Shown here piece by piece: positions 1 to 7,266 of a stretch of DNA of 29,461 nucleotides (position 1 is its first letter; every line of letters begins with the position of its first letter). The notes beneath the pieces are model-generated. The model did not search any database. It saw nothing but the letters and a program-made list of their open reading frames with translations, and had not been told where the DNA came from. Position numbers and translations under genes: made by a program. Location of the stretch: positions 1 to 29,461 of IMG/VR virus record IMGVR_UViG_3300030419_002472; one strand, 5' to 3'. This DNA comes from a virus.

Positions 1-435
1 ACCTAACTCATCTTCAGTGATTATCTTAAATTGAATCATACGATCCTTACAGAACTCAACTGCTGCTTTCCACTTTGCTTGATTGACAGCATAGGTTTGA
101 CACTCATAGATATATGATTTAGTTGCTCTTTGTTTCTTCTTGGGTGGTCGAGTTTGTTTTTTAGGTTTAACTTCGACAACATAGTTCTTAATTTTATTAT
201 TTTTTTCTTTTACTTTAATGATGTAATCAGGGAAATAACGATGCATACGATTATCAACTGGAGACATGTACGGTATAGAAAACTCCTCTGATGCCCAAGA
301 TATTATGTTCTCATTCTTATCGCACCACACACAGAAACGTCTTTCCCAACTACTTCTACAGATAATATTGTTTGGATTGCCCTGATATTTCTCTGGATTA
401 GATGGTTTATAGCGACTTTTTATACTTTCTGCCAT
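1..435 (-). CDS. 4: T4 gp4-like head completion protein (3' end outside window)
   Basis: The reading frame opens with ATG at 435-433 and stays open for 145 codons to the window edge, so the C-terminus is missing. The protein is basic and resembles T4 gp4 (also called gp50/gp4), which acts late in head maturation before tail joining. It has a plausible PD-(D/E)xK nuclease pattern: Glu31 in a SWER motif, Asp70 in RYFPDY, and Glu88-Val-Lys90 in VEVKPK, followed by a Lys/Arg-rich stretch at about 90-104. It is the only minus-strand gene here and is divergent from the tail-tube gene by 41 bp. A TATAAATA late-promoter motif on the minus strand at 475-468 would serve it. The family call comes from recognised sequence pattern; the nuclease residues are my inference. 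Confidence 0.8.
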   Translation of the reverse strand, partial: MAESIKSRYKPSNPEKYQGNPNNIICRSSWERRFCVWCDKNENIISWASEEFSIPYMSPVDNRMHRYFPDYIIKVKEKNNKIKNYVVEVKPKKQTRPPKKKQRATKSYIYECQTYAVNQAKWKAAVEFCKDRMIQFKIITEDELG

Positions 436-467
436 TATCTTGCATACATAATATATAAGGTCAAATG

Positions 468-475
468 TATTTATA
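468..475 (-). promoter_or_regulatory. T4-type late promoter motif for the gp4-like gene
   Basis: The minus strand reads TATAAATA, the T4 late-promoter -10 consensus, about 32 bases before the minus-strand ATG. The surrounding ATTTATAAAT is palindromic (469-478), so a weaker plus-strand copy overlaps the start of the tail-tube gene. Confidence 0.6.
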
Positions 476-476
476 A

Positions 477-1274
477 ATGGCTTCCATCCCACCACAGAGA
501 TTAACAGTAGATAAAATTGTAAGTGACTTGTTAGAACCAGCAACTACCTCGTTTTATCAGGTTACAATTAAAGATCCAAAGCAATTAAATGAAAAAGGAG
601 ATTCTTTTTCAGATTATCTTGCTAAACAAGGTCTTTCTGTTTTGTTTTCGCCAGGTCTTGATGTATCGAGAAAAAATAAATTGCAACTGTTTTGCTCAGA
701 AGCAACACTTCCAGGCTCATCAATGGCAACAGCAAACTTAGATAATGATTTCACAGGAGTTTCAGAAAAGTATGCTCACCGTAGAGTATTTGATGAAGAG
801 ATTACACTGACGTTTTATTGTGATGCAAAAGAATACTTACCGATCAGATTTTTTGAAGCTTGGATGTCATATATGACAAATGATACAGATGATGGCCATT
901 TTGGTGAATTTCATTATAAGATGAAGTTCCCTGCCAAGTATAAAGGTGGTTTAGAAATAACTAAATTTGAAAAGAACTTGAACTCACAAGATCCAGTTAG
1001 AGGTAGAACAAGACCATTAACATATACTTTTATTGATGCATTCCCAAAATCAATCTCGGCAATGCCCGTTTCATATGATGCATCGGATTTATTAAGATGT
1101 TCAGTTTCATTTACTTATACAAGATATAGTGCAAAACCTGCTGCAAAGTCTTTAGATCAAACATTTGCATATTATGCTGGTCAATTTGCTAATATTGCTG
1201 TAGATAAATTAACTGGAGTAGATCTTCTTGGTGATGTTGTGGGAGGAGTTGTTCAGAGATCACTCTCTCAATAA
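477..1274 (+). CDS. Tail-tube-fold protein, probably gp54/gp48-like baseplate tube initiator
   Basis: This 265-residue protein has the look of the T4 gp19 tail-tube family. A CSEATLPGSS segment near residue 75 is followed by a β-rich stretch with the ExxLTFYCD pattern (about 108-117), a FFEAWMSYM helix (about 124-132), and a late FPKSISAMPVSYD segment (about 197-209) before alternating β residues (SVSFTYTRY). It is longer than gp19-type tube proteins. It also sits next to gp4 and the chaperone/tape-measure genes, which favours a baseplate tube-initiator role (gp54 or gp48) at the bottom of the tail tube. The start at 477 gives MASIPPQRL; an AAGG at 457-460 is a distant possible ribosome site. 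The tube-fold family is fairly secure; the exact T4 equivalent is not. Confidence 0.65.
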   Translation: MASIPPQRLTVDKIVSDLLEPATTSFYQVTIKDPKQLNEKGDSFSDYLAKQGLSVLFSPGLDVSRKNKLQLFCSEATLPGSSMATANLDNDFTGVSEKYAHRRVFDEEITLTFYCDAKEYLPIRFFEAWMSYMTNDTDDGHFGEFHYKMKFPAKYKGGLEITKFEKNLNSQDPVRGRTRPLTYTFIDAFPKSISAMPVSYDASDLLRCSVSFTYTRYSAKPAAKSLDQTFAYYAGQFANIAVDKLTGVDLLGDVVGGVVQRSLSQ

Positions 1275-1313
1275 CCCTGCTATATAATATACTGAATTGC
1301 ATAATAGGATATC

Positions 1314-2033
1314 ATGCCTTTACCAAAAATTGCGACACCAACGTATAGTATGGTGTTACCATCTACAGAAAAGGAAATAAACTATCGACCTTTTCTTGTG
1401 AAAGAAGAAAAACTTTTAGTTCTTGCTTTAGAAAGTGAAGATAATAAACAAATCACTACAGCTATCAAAGCAGTTCTTAAGAGTTGTGTTCTAACAAAAG
1501 GAATTAAAGTAGAATTATTACCTACATTTGATATTGAATTTTTATTCTTAAACATTCGTGGAAAGTCTGTTGGTGAATCAATAGATGTGAATGTAATTTG
1601 TCCTGATGATGAAAAGACCAGTGTTAAGGTGGTAATTGATTTGGATGATATCAAAGTTCAAAAAAATGAGAGTCATACAAACAAAGTTGAGTTGGATAAG
1701 AACTTAATAATGGAATTAAAGTATCCTTCTCTAGATGAGTTCATTAAAAATAACTTTGATTTCAAAGATGAGAGTGCAATGGAACAATCTTTTAGATTAA
1801 TTGCATCTTGTATTGATAAGATATACAATGAAGAAGAAGTATGGGTTGCAGCAGACTGTACAAAGAAGGAGATAACAGAGTTTCTTGAGTCGATGAACTC
1901 ATCTCAATTTAAAAAGATTGAAGAGTTCTTTACAACAATGCCTAAATTATCACATACTATAAAGGTAAAAAATCCAAATACAAAGGTCGAAAGTGAAGTT
2001 GTACTTGAGGGTTTAGCGTCTTTTTTCGGGTAG
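1314..2033 (+). CDS. 26: gp26-like baseplate hub subunit / tail assembly chaperone, zero-frame product
   Basis: The 239-residue protein matches the T4 gp26-type baseplate family (Pfam T4_baseplate): an N-terminal LPSTEKEINYRPFLVKEEK segment, then KAVLKSCV (about 49-56) and PTFDIEFLFLNIRGKSVGE (about 70-88). Position just upstream of the tape-measure genes, with a short extra frame behind it, is the layout of tail assembly chaperones, which coat the tape measure during tail assembly. The start at 1314 follows an AGGA ribosome site. The last codons contain a T TTT TTC slippery heptamer at 2021-2027, before the TAG at 2031, so a fraction of ribosomes should make a longer -1 product. Family confidence is high; the chaperone role is inferred from context. 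Confidence 0.8.
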   Translation: MPLPKIATPTYSMVLPSTEKEINYRPFLVKEEKLLVLALESEDNKQITTAIKAVLKSCVLTKGIKVELLPTFDIEFLFLNIRGKSVGESIDVNVICPDDEKTSVKVVIDLDDIKVQKNESHTNKVELDKNLIMELKYPSLDEFIKNNFDFKDESAMEQSFRLIASCIDKIYNEEEVWVAADCTKKEITEFLESMNSSQFKKIEEFFTTMPKLSHTIKVKNPNTKVESEVVLEGLASFFG

Positions 2034-2057
2034 CAATGATCCATATGGATCTTGCTA
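2021..2057 (+). promoter_or_regulatory. Programmed -1 ribosomal frameshift site with downstream hairpin
   Basis: The zero-frame codons TCT TTT TTC give the slippery heptamer T TTT TTC (2021-2027). Three bases later a stem-loop begins: TAGCAA (2031-2036) pairs with TTGCTA (2052-2057), one T is bulged (2037), GATCC (2038-2042) pairs with GGATC (2047-2051), and ATAT is the loop. A -1 slip would read CGG GTA GCA ATG ATC and enter the downstream 59-codon frame with no stop between. The spacer is shorter than the usual 5-9 bases, though partial melting of the stem would lengthen it. Confidence 0.75.
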
Positions 2058-2215
2058 GCTATTACAAGTTAAACTTTTCGTTGATGCAATACCATAAATA
2101 CTCATTAACTGAGATTGAAAACATGATGCCTTGGGAACGAGACATCTATGTTGGATTATTAAAACAACATCTCGAAGAAGAGGAACTTAAACGACAGCAA
2201 TCGAAGAATGCCTAA
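2036..2215 (+). CDS. Tail assembly chaperone C-terminal extension (-1 frame)
   Basis: A 59-codon frame follows the gp26-like gene and overlaps the next gene by 8 bases. It reads as a compact helical domain with YYKLNF, YHKYSLTEIENMMPWERDIY (about 19-38) and an acidic EEEE tail. The tyrosine-rich start, the S-L-x-E-I-x-x-M-P-W pattern and the small size resemble the frameshift extensions of tail chaperones such as P2 E' or lambda T. No convincing ribosome site precedes ATG 2036 or ATG 2045. The frame is exactly the one reached by a -1 slip at 2021-2027, so it is most likely made as a fusion of roughly 300 residues to the gp26-like protein. Separate expression is not excluded. Confidence 0.7.
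   Translation: MIHMDLASYYKLNFSLMQYHKYSLTEIENMMPWERDIYVGLLKQHLEEEELKRQQSKNA
2093..2100 (+). promoter_or_regulatory. Possible late promoter motif before the tape-measure genes
   Basis: CATAAATA fits the NATAAATA late motif and lies about 108 bases before the 2208 start. It is inside the chaperone extension frame, so it may be coincidental. Confidence 0.3.
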
Positions 2216-3818
2216 AACACCTGGTGCACTAGAAATATTAGAAGGTCTCGGATACGATCCAGTTGATATCGAATCCGATGCTGATTATATTCGTGCGTTA
2301 AAGGAATCATTTAATAAACTTCAGATACAAAATCCAAGTGATCCTAGATTAGAACCATTAGCAGATGCAGTAAAAGGATATAGACACGCAAAGAGTAAGA
2401 AAGAAGCAGCAAAGAGTGGTGGGGAATCAAGAGCAGCAAAGAGGAGGAAGGGTGAATCTTATGATGATGTAAAGGCAAAGATAGATGCGAAGGAGAAGAA
2501 GAAAAAAGATGCAATGAATTTCATATCACCAGGTTCTGCACCTCCTGCATTACCTCCAGCAGAGGCTGATGGTGATGGTGATATGTCTGGTGCACTTGCA
2601 AAGATATCTAGTGATGTAAATGTTATTAAAGGTATTGTTGAGGCTCAAAAGAAAATTGGTGAAGATCAAGCAGATGATACTAGAGAAGCAAGAGAGAAAA
2701 AGAAAAGAGGTATGGCAGAGAACCTTTTAGAGGGATCAAAAAAAGCGTTTGGAAAGGTTAAAAATGTAGCTGCAAAAATGATCAAACCAATGGAGGGTAT
2801 TTTTAGTAGAATATTTAAGTTTTTAACTTTGTTTCTACTTGGATCTGGTTTGATGAAACTTCTTGATTGGATGGGAAATCCTGCTAATAAAAAAAAGATA
2901 CAATCTATATTCAGATTTTTAGCAGATTGGTGGCCTGCTTTGGTTGCTCTCCTTTGGCCTCTTCTTGGTGGTATAGGTATGGTTGTGGCGGTGATCGCCC
3001 TAACAGTTGATTATCTTCCTAAGATAATTGATACTGTTAAAATGTTATTTGGATTTGGTAAACAAGTCGATAAAGAGATTGCAAAGAATGAAAAAGATTT
3101 AACGAAAGAAACTACTGTAAAACTTGATGACAAAACAGGGGAAGATCCACCTAGTCAAACAGTAACTGATGCAGAAACTAATGTAGATAAACCAAAAGAT
3201 ACACCAAAAGTTACAGAACCTCCTATGTATGCCAATAAGGGTGGTGAGGTTCCAGGCCAAGGAAATACAGATACAGTTCCTGCTATGCTAACACCTGGTG
3301 AATTTGTATTGACTAAGGAAGCAGTGAATCGAGTTGGTGCTGATACTTTATATGGAATAAATGCTGCTGCTGGTGGTGTTGGTAAATCTTCACAGAAGAA
3401 AAAATCTAAACCAGCGAAGAAATCCAAACCTAAAATGAAGACTTCAACAGTCGGAACTATGATGAATATGGGTGGATTGAATATGGGTGGTATGAGTAAT
3501 GATGTGCAGTATATGAGTTATGGTGGCCCTGTTCAACATATGTTCATGGGTGGTTTAGTTAAGAGAGTATCTGGTGTGATTGCTAAAACACCACAAGCTC
3601 GTCTTCTAAAATTTGCAAGAAATCAAATCAGGAAAACTGGAGTTGGAGCACCACTATCAAAGTTGGCATCTAAGTTTCCTAAGATGTCATTTACTTTCCC
3701 TCAAACACCGACTGGAGATGCTAGTGGAGGGGAGACTCAAGGCCCTGCAATACCATCATTTGATGTTCGTGCATCTGGAGGTATAGCAAAAGAACAGACA
3801 TTGGGGATAAGGAGATAA
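2208..3818 (+). CDS. Tape-measure-like tail protein 1
   Basis: The 536-residue protein begins with a small helical domain (1-60), followed by a highly charged Lys/Glu-rich region (about 60-200). Two hydrophobic segments follow (about 201-223, IFKFLTLFLLGSGL, and about 236-272). A GGEVPGQG...VPAMLTPGEFVLTKEAV motif (about 344-373) recurs in tape-measure and tail-hub proteins. A Met/Gly-rich stretch (about 417-455) ends the recognisable part. Position behind the chaperone frameshift pair is where a tape measure is expected, which is the role of gp29 in T4. The hydrophobic segments would suit membrane insertion on DNA ejection. It shares a central segment with the next gene. The exact division of labour with that gene is unknown. 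Confidence 0.6.
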   Translation: MPKTPGALEILEGLGYDPVDIESDADYIRALKESFNKLQIQNPSDPRLEPLADAVKGYRHAKSKKEAAKSGGESRAAKRRKGESYDDVKAKIDAKEKKKKDAMNFISPGSAPPALPPAEADGDGDMSGALAKISSDVNVIKGIVEAQKKIGEDQADDTREAREKKKRGMAENLLEGSKKAFGKVKNVAAKMIKPMEGIFSRIFKFLTLFLLGSGLMKLLDWMGNPANKKKIQSIFRFLADWWPALVALLWPLLGGIGMVVAVIALTVDYLPKIIDTVKMLFGFGKQVDKEIAKNEKDLTKETTVKLDDKTGEDPPSQTVTDAETNVDKPKDTPKVTEPPMYANKGGEVPGQGNTDTVPAMLTPGEFVLTKEAVNRVGADTLYGINAAAGGVGKSSQKKKSKPAKKSKPKMKTSTVGTMMNMGGLNMGGMSNDVQYMSYGGPVQHMFMGGLVKRVSGVIAKTPQARLLKFARNQIRKTGVGAPLSKLASKFPKMSFTFPQTPTGDASGGETQGPAIPSFDVRASGGIAKEQTLGIRR

Positions 3819-3821
3819 GAT

Positions 3822-5678
3822 ATGCCAGCACCAGCGATTGGAGCGTTACTAGGAGGTTCGGTGAAGGGAGCTGCTGTAGGAGCAGCAAAATCTTATGCTG
3901 TAGATAAAGCAAAGAGCTTTGTTAGTGGTAAGAAAAAAGGTGGTGCTTTAGTAAAGGCAGGTGGTCAGAAACCAACGGTAAATCCTTCTAATTTAATGGG
4001 TAGACAAGTTGGTGGAGATAAAGGGGGAGTAGATATTCCAGCATCAAGACAAACTATTAATGTAACTGCTATGGGATCTGATTCTCCTGTTGGATCAGGT
4101 GGTGGTAGTGGAGATGTAAAAATTGTACAAGATATTAGTGTTGCAGTCTCTGCAATTGCTGAGAGTATGAAGAGTGGTCTTGTATTAAAAGATAAACAAG
4201 AAGCCAAAAAAAGAAAAGCAAGAGAAAAAGATAAACGTGCTGCACAAGAAAAGGGTATAGAGGCTGGTAAACCAAAGAAAGAAGGTGGTGGTGGAGGAAT
4301 GAACTTTAAAGTTCCTGGTGTTGGTTTGTTATCTGGTATATTTGGTTTTATTAGTAAGTTTTTATTTGGTGCATTATTAATGAAACTAGTTGATCTTGCT
4401 CCAAAGCTTGCACCATTACTTAATAATATTGCTAATGGTATTAAATTCGTAGATAATTTTTTCGGTGTGTCTGCGGGTGTTAGTTCTTTATTAAATGGTT
4501 TAGCTTCTTTTATTGATTTTGGATATCAATTAGTTGATGGTGCGGAGAAAGTAATTGGACAAGTTTTTGGTGTAGAGGGTGCTGAAAAATTCAAAATCTT
4601 TATGGAGAACGTAAGGAATTTGATCAATGGATTTATACTATGGAAACTTATAGGTCAAAAAATATTTCAACAAGTTGTTAAAAATATAACAAATGCTTTT
4701 AAACTTGTTAGAGGTTTTGCAAGAAGAGCATTTGTTGGTTTGAAAAGATTAATGGGGCCTGGTGCAAGAAAAGGTATAAGAGGAATATTTAAAGCAGGAA
4801 GAGGATTGGCAACTAAAGGATTGTCGAAGGTTGGTGGATTTGCTGCGAAGATATTTGGTAAGGCAGCACCTTTGATTACACCAGGTTTCAAGGCAGCTAA
4901 ACCTTTTGCTTCTAAGTTCTTTAGTAAGATTCCAATCGTAGGGCCTCTTGTTGTTACTATTGTATCTCTTTTATCTGGAGAACCAGCAACTCAAGCAATA
5001 TTCAAGGGTTTAGGTGCTGCATTAGGTGGTGCATTAGGAACTCTCATACCTATTCCTGTCTTAGGAACACTAATTGGTGAAACAATTGGTGTGTTTGTTG
5101 GTGATTTACTTTATGAAGGAATGTTTGGTAAAGGATGGGGTGAAGCAGGGAAGAAATTAAAGGATACACTTGTGACTATCTTTAAGGGTGGTAAATTTGT
5201 ATTTGACTTTATGAAGAGTGGATTCGTTAATTTCATTAACAATTTTAAGAAAGAACATATGGTTAAATTACCTAAAATTCTTGGAGTTCAAGTTAAATTA
5301 CCAGGTATAGGAGATACAATACCTAATCTTCTTCAACTATATAATCCGCTTGCAATGGTTCCTCTTCTTGTTAAGTCATTCTTTGGTGGAGAAAAGGAAG
5401 GAGACAATATTAAAAAAGATAGCAGTAATGCAAAAGTTGATGATACTAAAAAAGATATGGTTCTTGATGATGTTCAAGGAGGTGGTAAGAAGAATGATGC
5501 TGTAGAAGTAGCAAAAGAAACAACCTACGAAGAAGATGCTGGTGCGGTTAAGTTTATTCCAGTTCCAGTTGTACAATCTACACCAGTTACAGTTAAGAAT
5601 GGTGGTGGTGGATCTGGTGGTGGAACAAATACAGTTCTGATAGATGATACTGAACTAGCCTTGTACGGAGGTAAATAA
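3822..5678 (+). CDS. Tape-measure-like tail protein 2
   Basis: The 618-residue protein follows the previous gene by 3 bases and has a strong ribosome site (GGAG at 3811-3814). It has a Gly/Ala/Lys-rich N-terminus, a charged coiled region (about 120-155), a hydrophobic segment GLLSGIFGFISKFLFGALL (about 167-186), and a long glycine/alanine-rich hydrophobic region (about 370-433). The tail is acidic and ends in a flexible GGGGSGGG linker and a short TVLIDDTELALYGGK C-terminus. The charged region plus the LMKLVDL-type segment match the preceding protein, indicating a tandem duplication. A tail-interior or tape-measure role is inferred from hydrophobicity, length and position. I do not recognise a T4 counterpart with certainty. 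Confidence 0.55.
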   Translation: MPAPAIGALLGGSVKGAAVGAAKSYAVDKAKSFVSGKKKGGALVKAGGQKPTVNPSNLMGRQVGGDKGGVDIPASRQTINVTAMGSDSPVGSGGGSGDVKIVQDISVAVSAIAESMKSGLVLKDKQEAKKRKAREKDKRAAQEKGIEAGKPKKEGGGGGMNFKVPGVGLLSGIFGFISKFLFGALLMKLVDLAPKLAPLLNNIANGIKFVDNFFGVSAGVSSLLNGLASFIDFGYQLVDGAEKVIGQVFGVEGAEKFKIFMENVRNLINGFILWKLIGQKIFQQVVKNITNAFKLVRGFARRAFVGLKRLMGPGARKGIRGIFKAGRGLATKGLSKVGGFAAKIFGKAAPLITPGFKAAKPFASKFFSKIPIVGPLVVTIVSLLSGEPATQAIFKGLGAALGGALGTLIPIPVLGTLIGETIGVFVGDLLYEGMFGKGWGEAGKKLKDTLVTIFKGGKFVFDFMKSGFVNFINNFKKEHMVKLPKILGVQVKLPGIGDTIPNLLQLYNPLAMVPLLVKSFFGGEKEGDNIKKDSSNAKVDDTKKDMVLDDVQGGGKKNDAVEVAKETTYEEDAGAVKFIPVPVVQSTPVTVKNGGGGSGGGTNTVLIDDTELALYGGK

Positions 5679-5682
5679 TAAT

Positions 5683-7032
5683 ATGGAAATTAATAATGCA
5701 CAAAAATCAGGCCCATCTAAGATTACAAAGGCAGATATAACTTCTAATTTTAAATTAGATCAACAGGAAGGGCCTAATAAAGGTAAACCATTAAACGCAA
5801 GTTTAGTTAATGGAATACTTCGTATGACTTACTACGAAAGTGTCTTACAAGATTCTATTAAAGCTAATATTGTTTATGGTGATGTTGGTAATGCTGTTGA
5901 GGGTAAGTCAGCAATAGAAGGTCTTCCTATTGTAGGAACAGAAGATTTTAGGTTAGAGTTTGAAGATAATAGTGAGAATAAAATTAAGGTGGATATGAAT
6001 GTTAACACAGTGACTCCTGTATATGAAGACTCACAGAAGAATGTAGTTAGTATGGAATTAGTATCTGAAGAATTTCTTCTCAATGAAATGGGTGAAACAA
6101 GATTGCGTTCTAGATTTTACGGAAAAGTATCTGAGCATATTAAACAAATATTAGAGAAGAATCTAAAGACAGAAAAGGAATTGCATATTGAAGATTCTCT
6201 TAATGAATATAATTTTATTGGTAATGGTCGTAAACCTTATTATATGATGAACCTTCTTTCTAAACAAGGTATCCCTGATGGTTATCCTAGTAGAAGTGCT
6301 GGATTTCTTTTCTTTGAAACTTCTGAAGGTTTTCATTTCAAATCTCTAGAAGGTTTGTTCAAACAGAAACAAAAAAAATCATATATTTTTAATAATTCTA
6401 CTGATATACAAGGAACTCCTGCTGGTTATGATGGTAAAATATTAAAATATCAATCAAATGCAACTCTTAATGTTCAATCAAAGATGAATATGGGTGCTTA
6501 TAAAACTAAAATTGTTTTGTTTGATGCTTATAACTGCAAGTATATGACAGAAACTCATAGTGCTTATGGTGAAGCAGATGCTATAGAATCAGTAGTAGGT
6601 CAGGGTCTTCCTAAATTTAATACTAAATTTGATAGTGAAAATAAGAATGAATTTACTAGAACTACACTATACATGGTAGATAGTGGAAGTTTACCTGGTG
6701 CTAAAAGCACTGAGGATCAAATAAAGGCAAACACGGCAGATAATTTTAAGGCCATCTCAACATTAAATCAATCTATTCGTAGATACAATCAACTTTTTGG
6801 TGGTATGATGGAGATAACTATTGCTGGAGATTTTAGTTTACACGCAGGAGATGTAATATTTGTTGACATCTTCTCCGTTCAAGCAGAGAAAGATGATACA
6901 GTGAATAGGGAAAGTGGTGGTCTATATATTATAGCTGACTTATGCCACTTTATTAATGCTGATGGAACCTATACTAAGTTAAACTTAGCAAGAGATTCCT
7001 TCGGTAGAAAAGGTAATCATAGCACGAGGTAA
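5683..7032 (+). CDS. 27: Baseplate hub protein, gp27-like
   Basis: The 449-residue protein has the β-rich layout of myovirus hub proteins of the gp27/Mu gp44 type. An N-terminal MTYYESVLQDSIKANIVYGD segment (about 49-68) is followed by a LEFEDN...IKVDMNVNTV strand pair, a central domain with SAGFLFFETSEGFHFKSLEGLF (about 206-227), and a C-terminal β domain ending in GGLYIIADLCHFIN. It lies between tape-measure-like genes and the gp5-like spike, the expected place for the hub ring that receives the gp5 spike. A GGAGGT ribosome site lies about 10 bases before ATG 5683. The hub call is well supported by pattern and order; identity with T4 gp27 by sequence is weak. Confidence 0.7.
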   Translation: MEINNAQKSGPSKITKADITSNFKLDQQEGPNKGKPLNASLVNGILRMTYYESVLQDSIKANIVYGDVGNAVEGKSAIEGLPIVGTEDFRLEFEDNSENKIKVDMNVNTVTPVYEDSQKNVVSMELVSEEFLLNEMGETRLRSRFYGKVSEHIKQILEKNLKTEKELHIEDSLNEYNFIGNGRKPYYMMNLLSKQGIPDGYPSRSAGFLFFETSEGFHFKSLEGLFKQKQKKSYIFNNSTDIQGTPAGYDGKILKYQSNATLNVQSKMNMGAYKTKIVLFDAYNCKYMTETHSAYGEADAIESVVGQGLPKFNTKFDSENKNEFTRTTLYMVDSGSLPGAKSTEDQIKANTADNFKAISTLNQSIRRYNQLFGGMMEITIAGDFSLHAGDVIFVDIFSVQAEKDDTVNRESGGLYIIADLCHFINADGTYTKLNLARDSFGRKGNHSTR

Positions 7033-7035
7033 CTT

Positions 7036-7263
7036 ATGAAAAGCATAGAAGATCACATTCAAAAAGACAAGGAAATTCTTGCTGATCCAAATACATCAGA
7101 ACCAATGCGTCATCACATTGAAGAGGAATTGCATGAACTAGAAGTATATGAAGAGCATCACAAAGAAGAGATAGAAGCAGGAGATCATCACGATCCTAAT
7201 GCTATTGAACTATTCTGTGAGATGCACCCAGATGAGCCAGAGTGTTTAGTATACGACGATTAA
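7036..7263 (+). CDS. Small acidic protein with CP12-like C-terminus
   Basis: The 75-residue protein is helical and acidic, with many His and Glu residues. Its last 16 residues (FCEMHPDEPECLVYDD) carry the CP12 C-terminal hallmark: two cysteines eight residues apart (Cys61, Cys70), a P-D-x-P-E core, and a final YDD. CP12 links GAPDH and phosphoribulokinase and switches off the Calvin cycle in cyanobacteria, and cyanophages are known to carry CP12 genes. The N-terminal cysteine pair of full CP12 is missing. The gene sits 3 bases after the hub gene and 3 bases before the spike gene, so it would be made late with virion proteins. Either a CP12-type metabolic regulator or a conserved structural-operon protein with this domain is possible. 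The ribosome site is GAGG at about 7026. Confidence 0.6.
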   Translation: MKSIEDHIQKDKEILADPNTSEPMRHHIEEELHELEVYEEHHKEEIEAGDHHDPNAIELFCEMHPDEPECLVYDD

Positions 7264-7266
7264 AAT

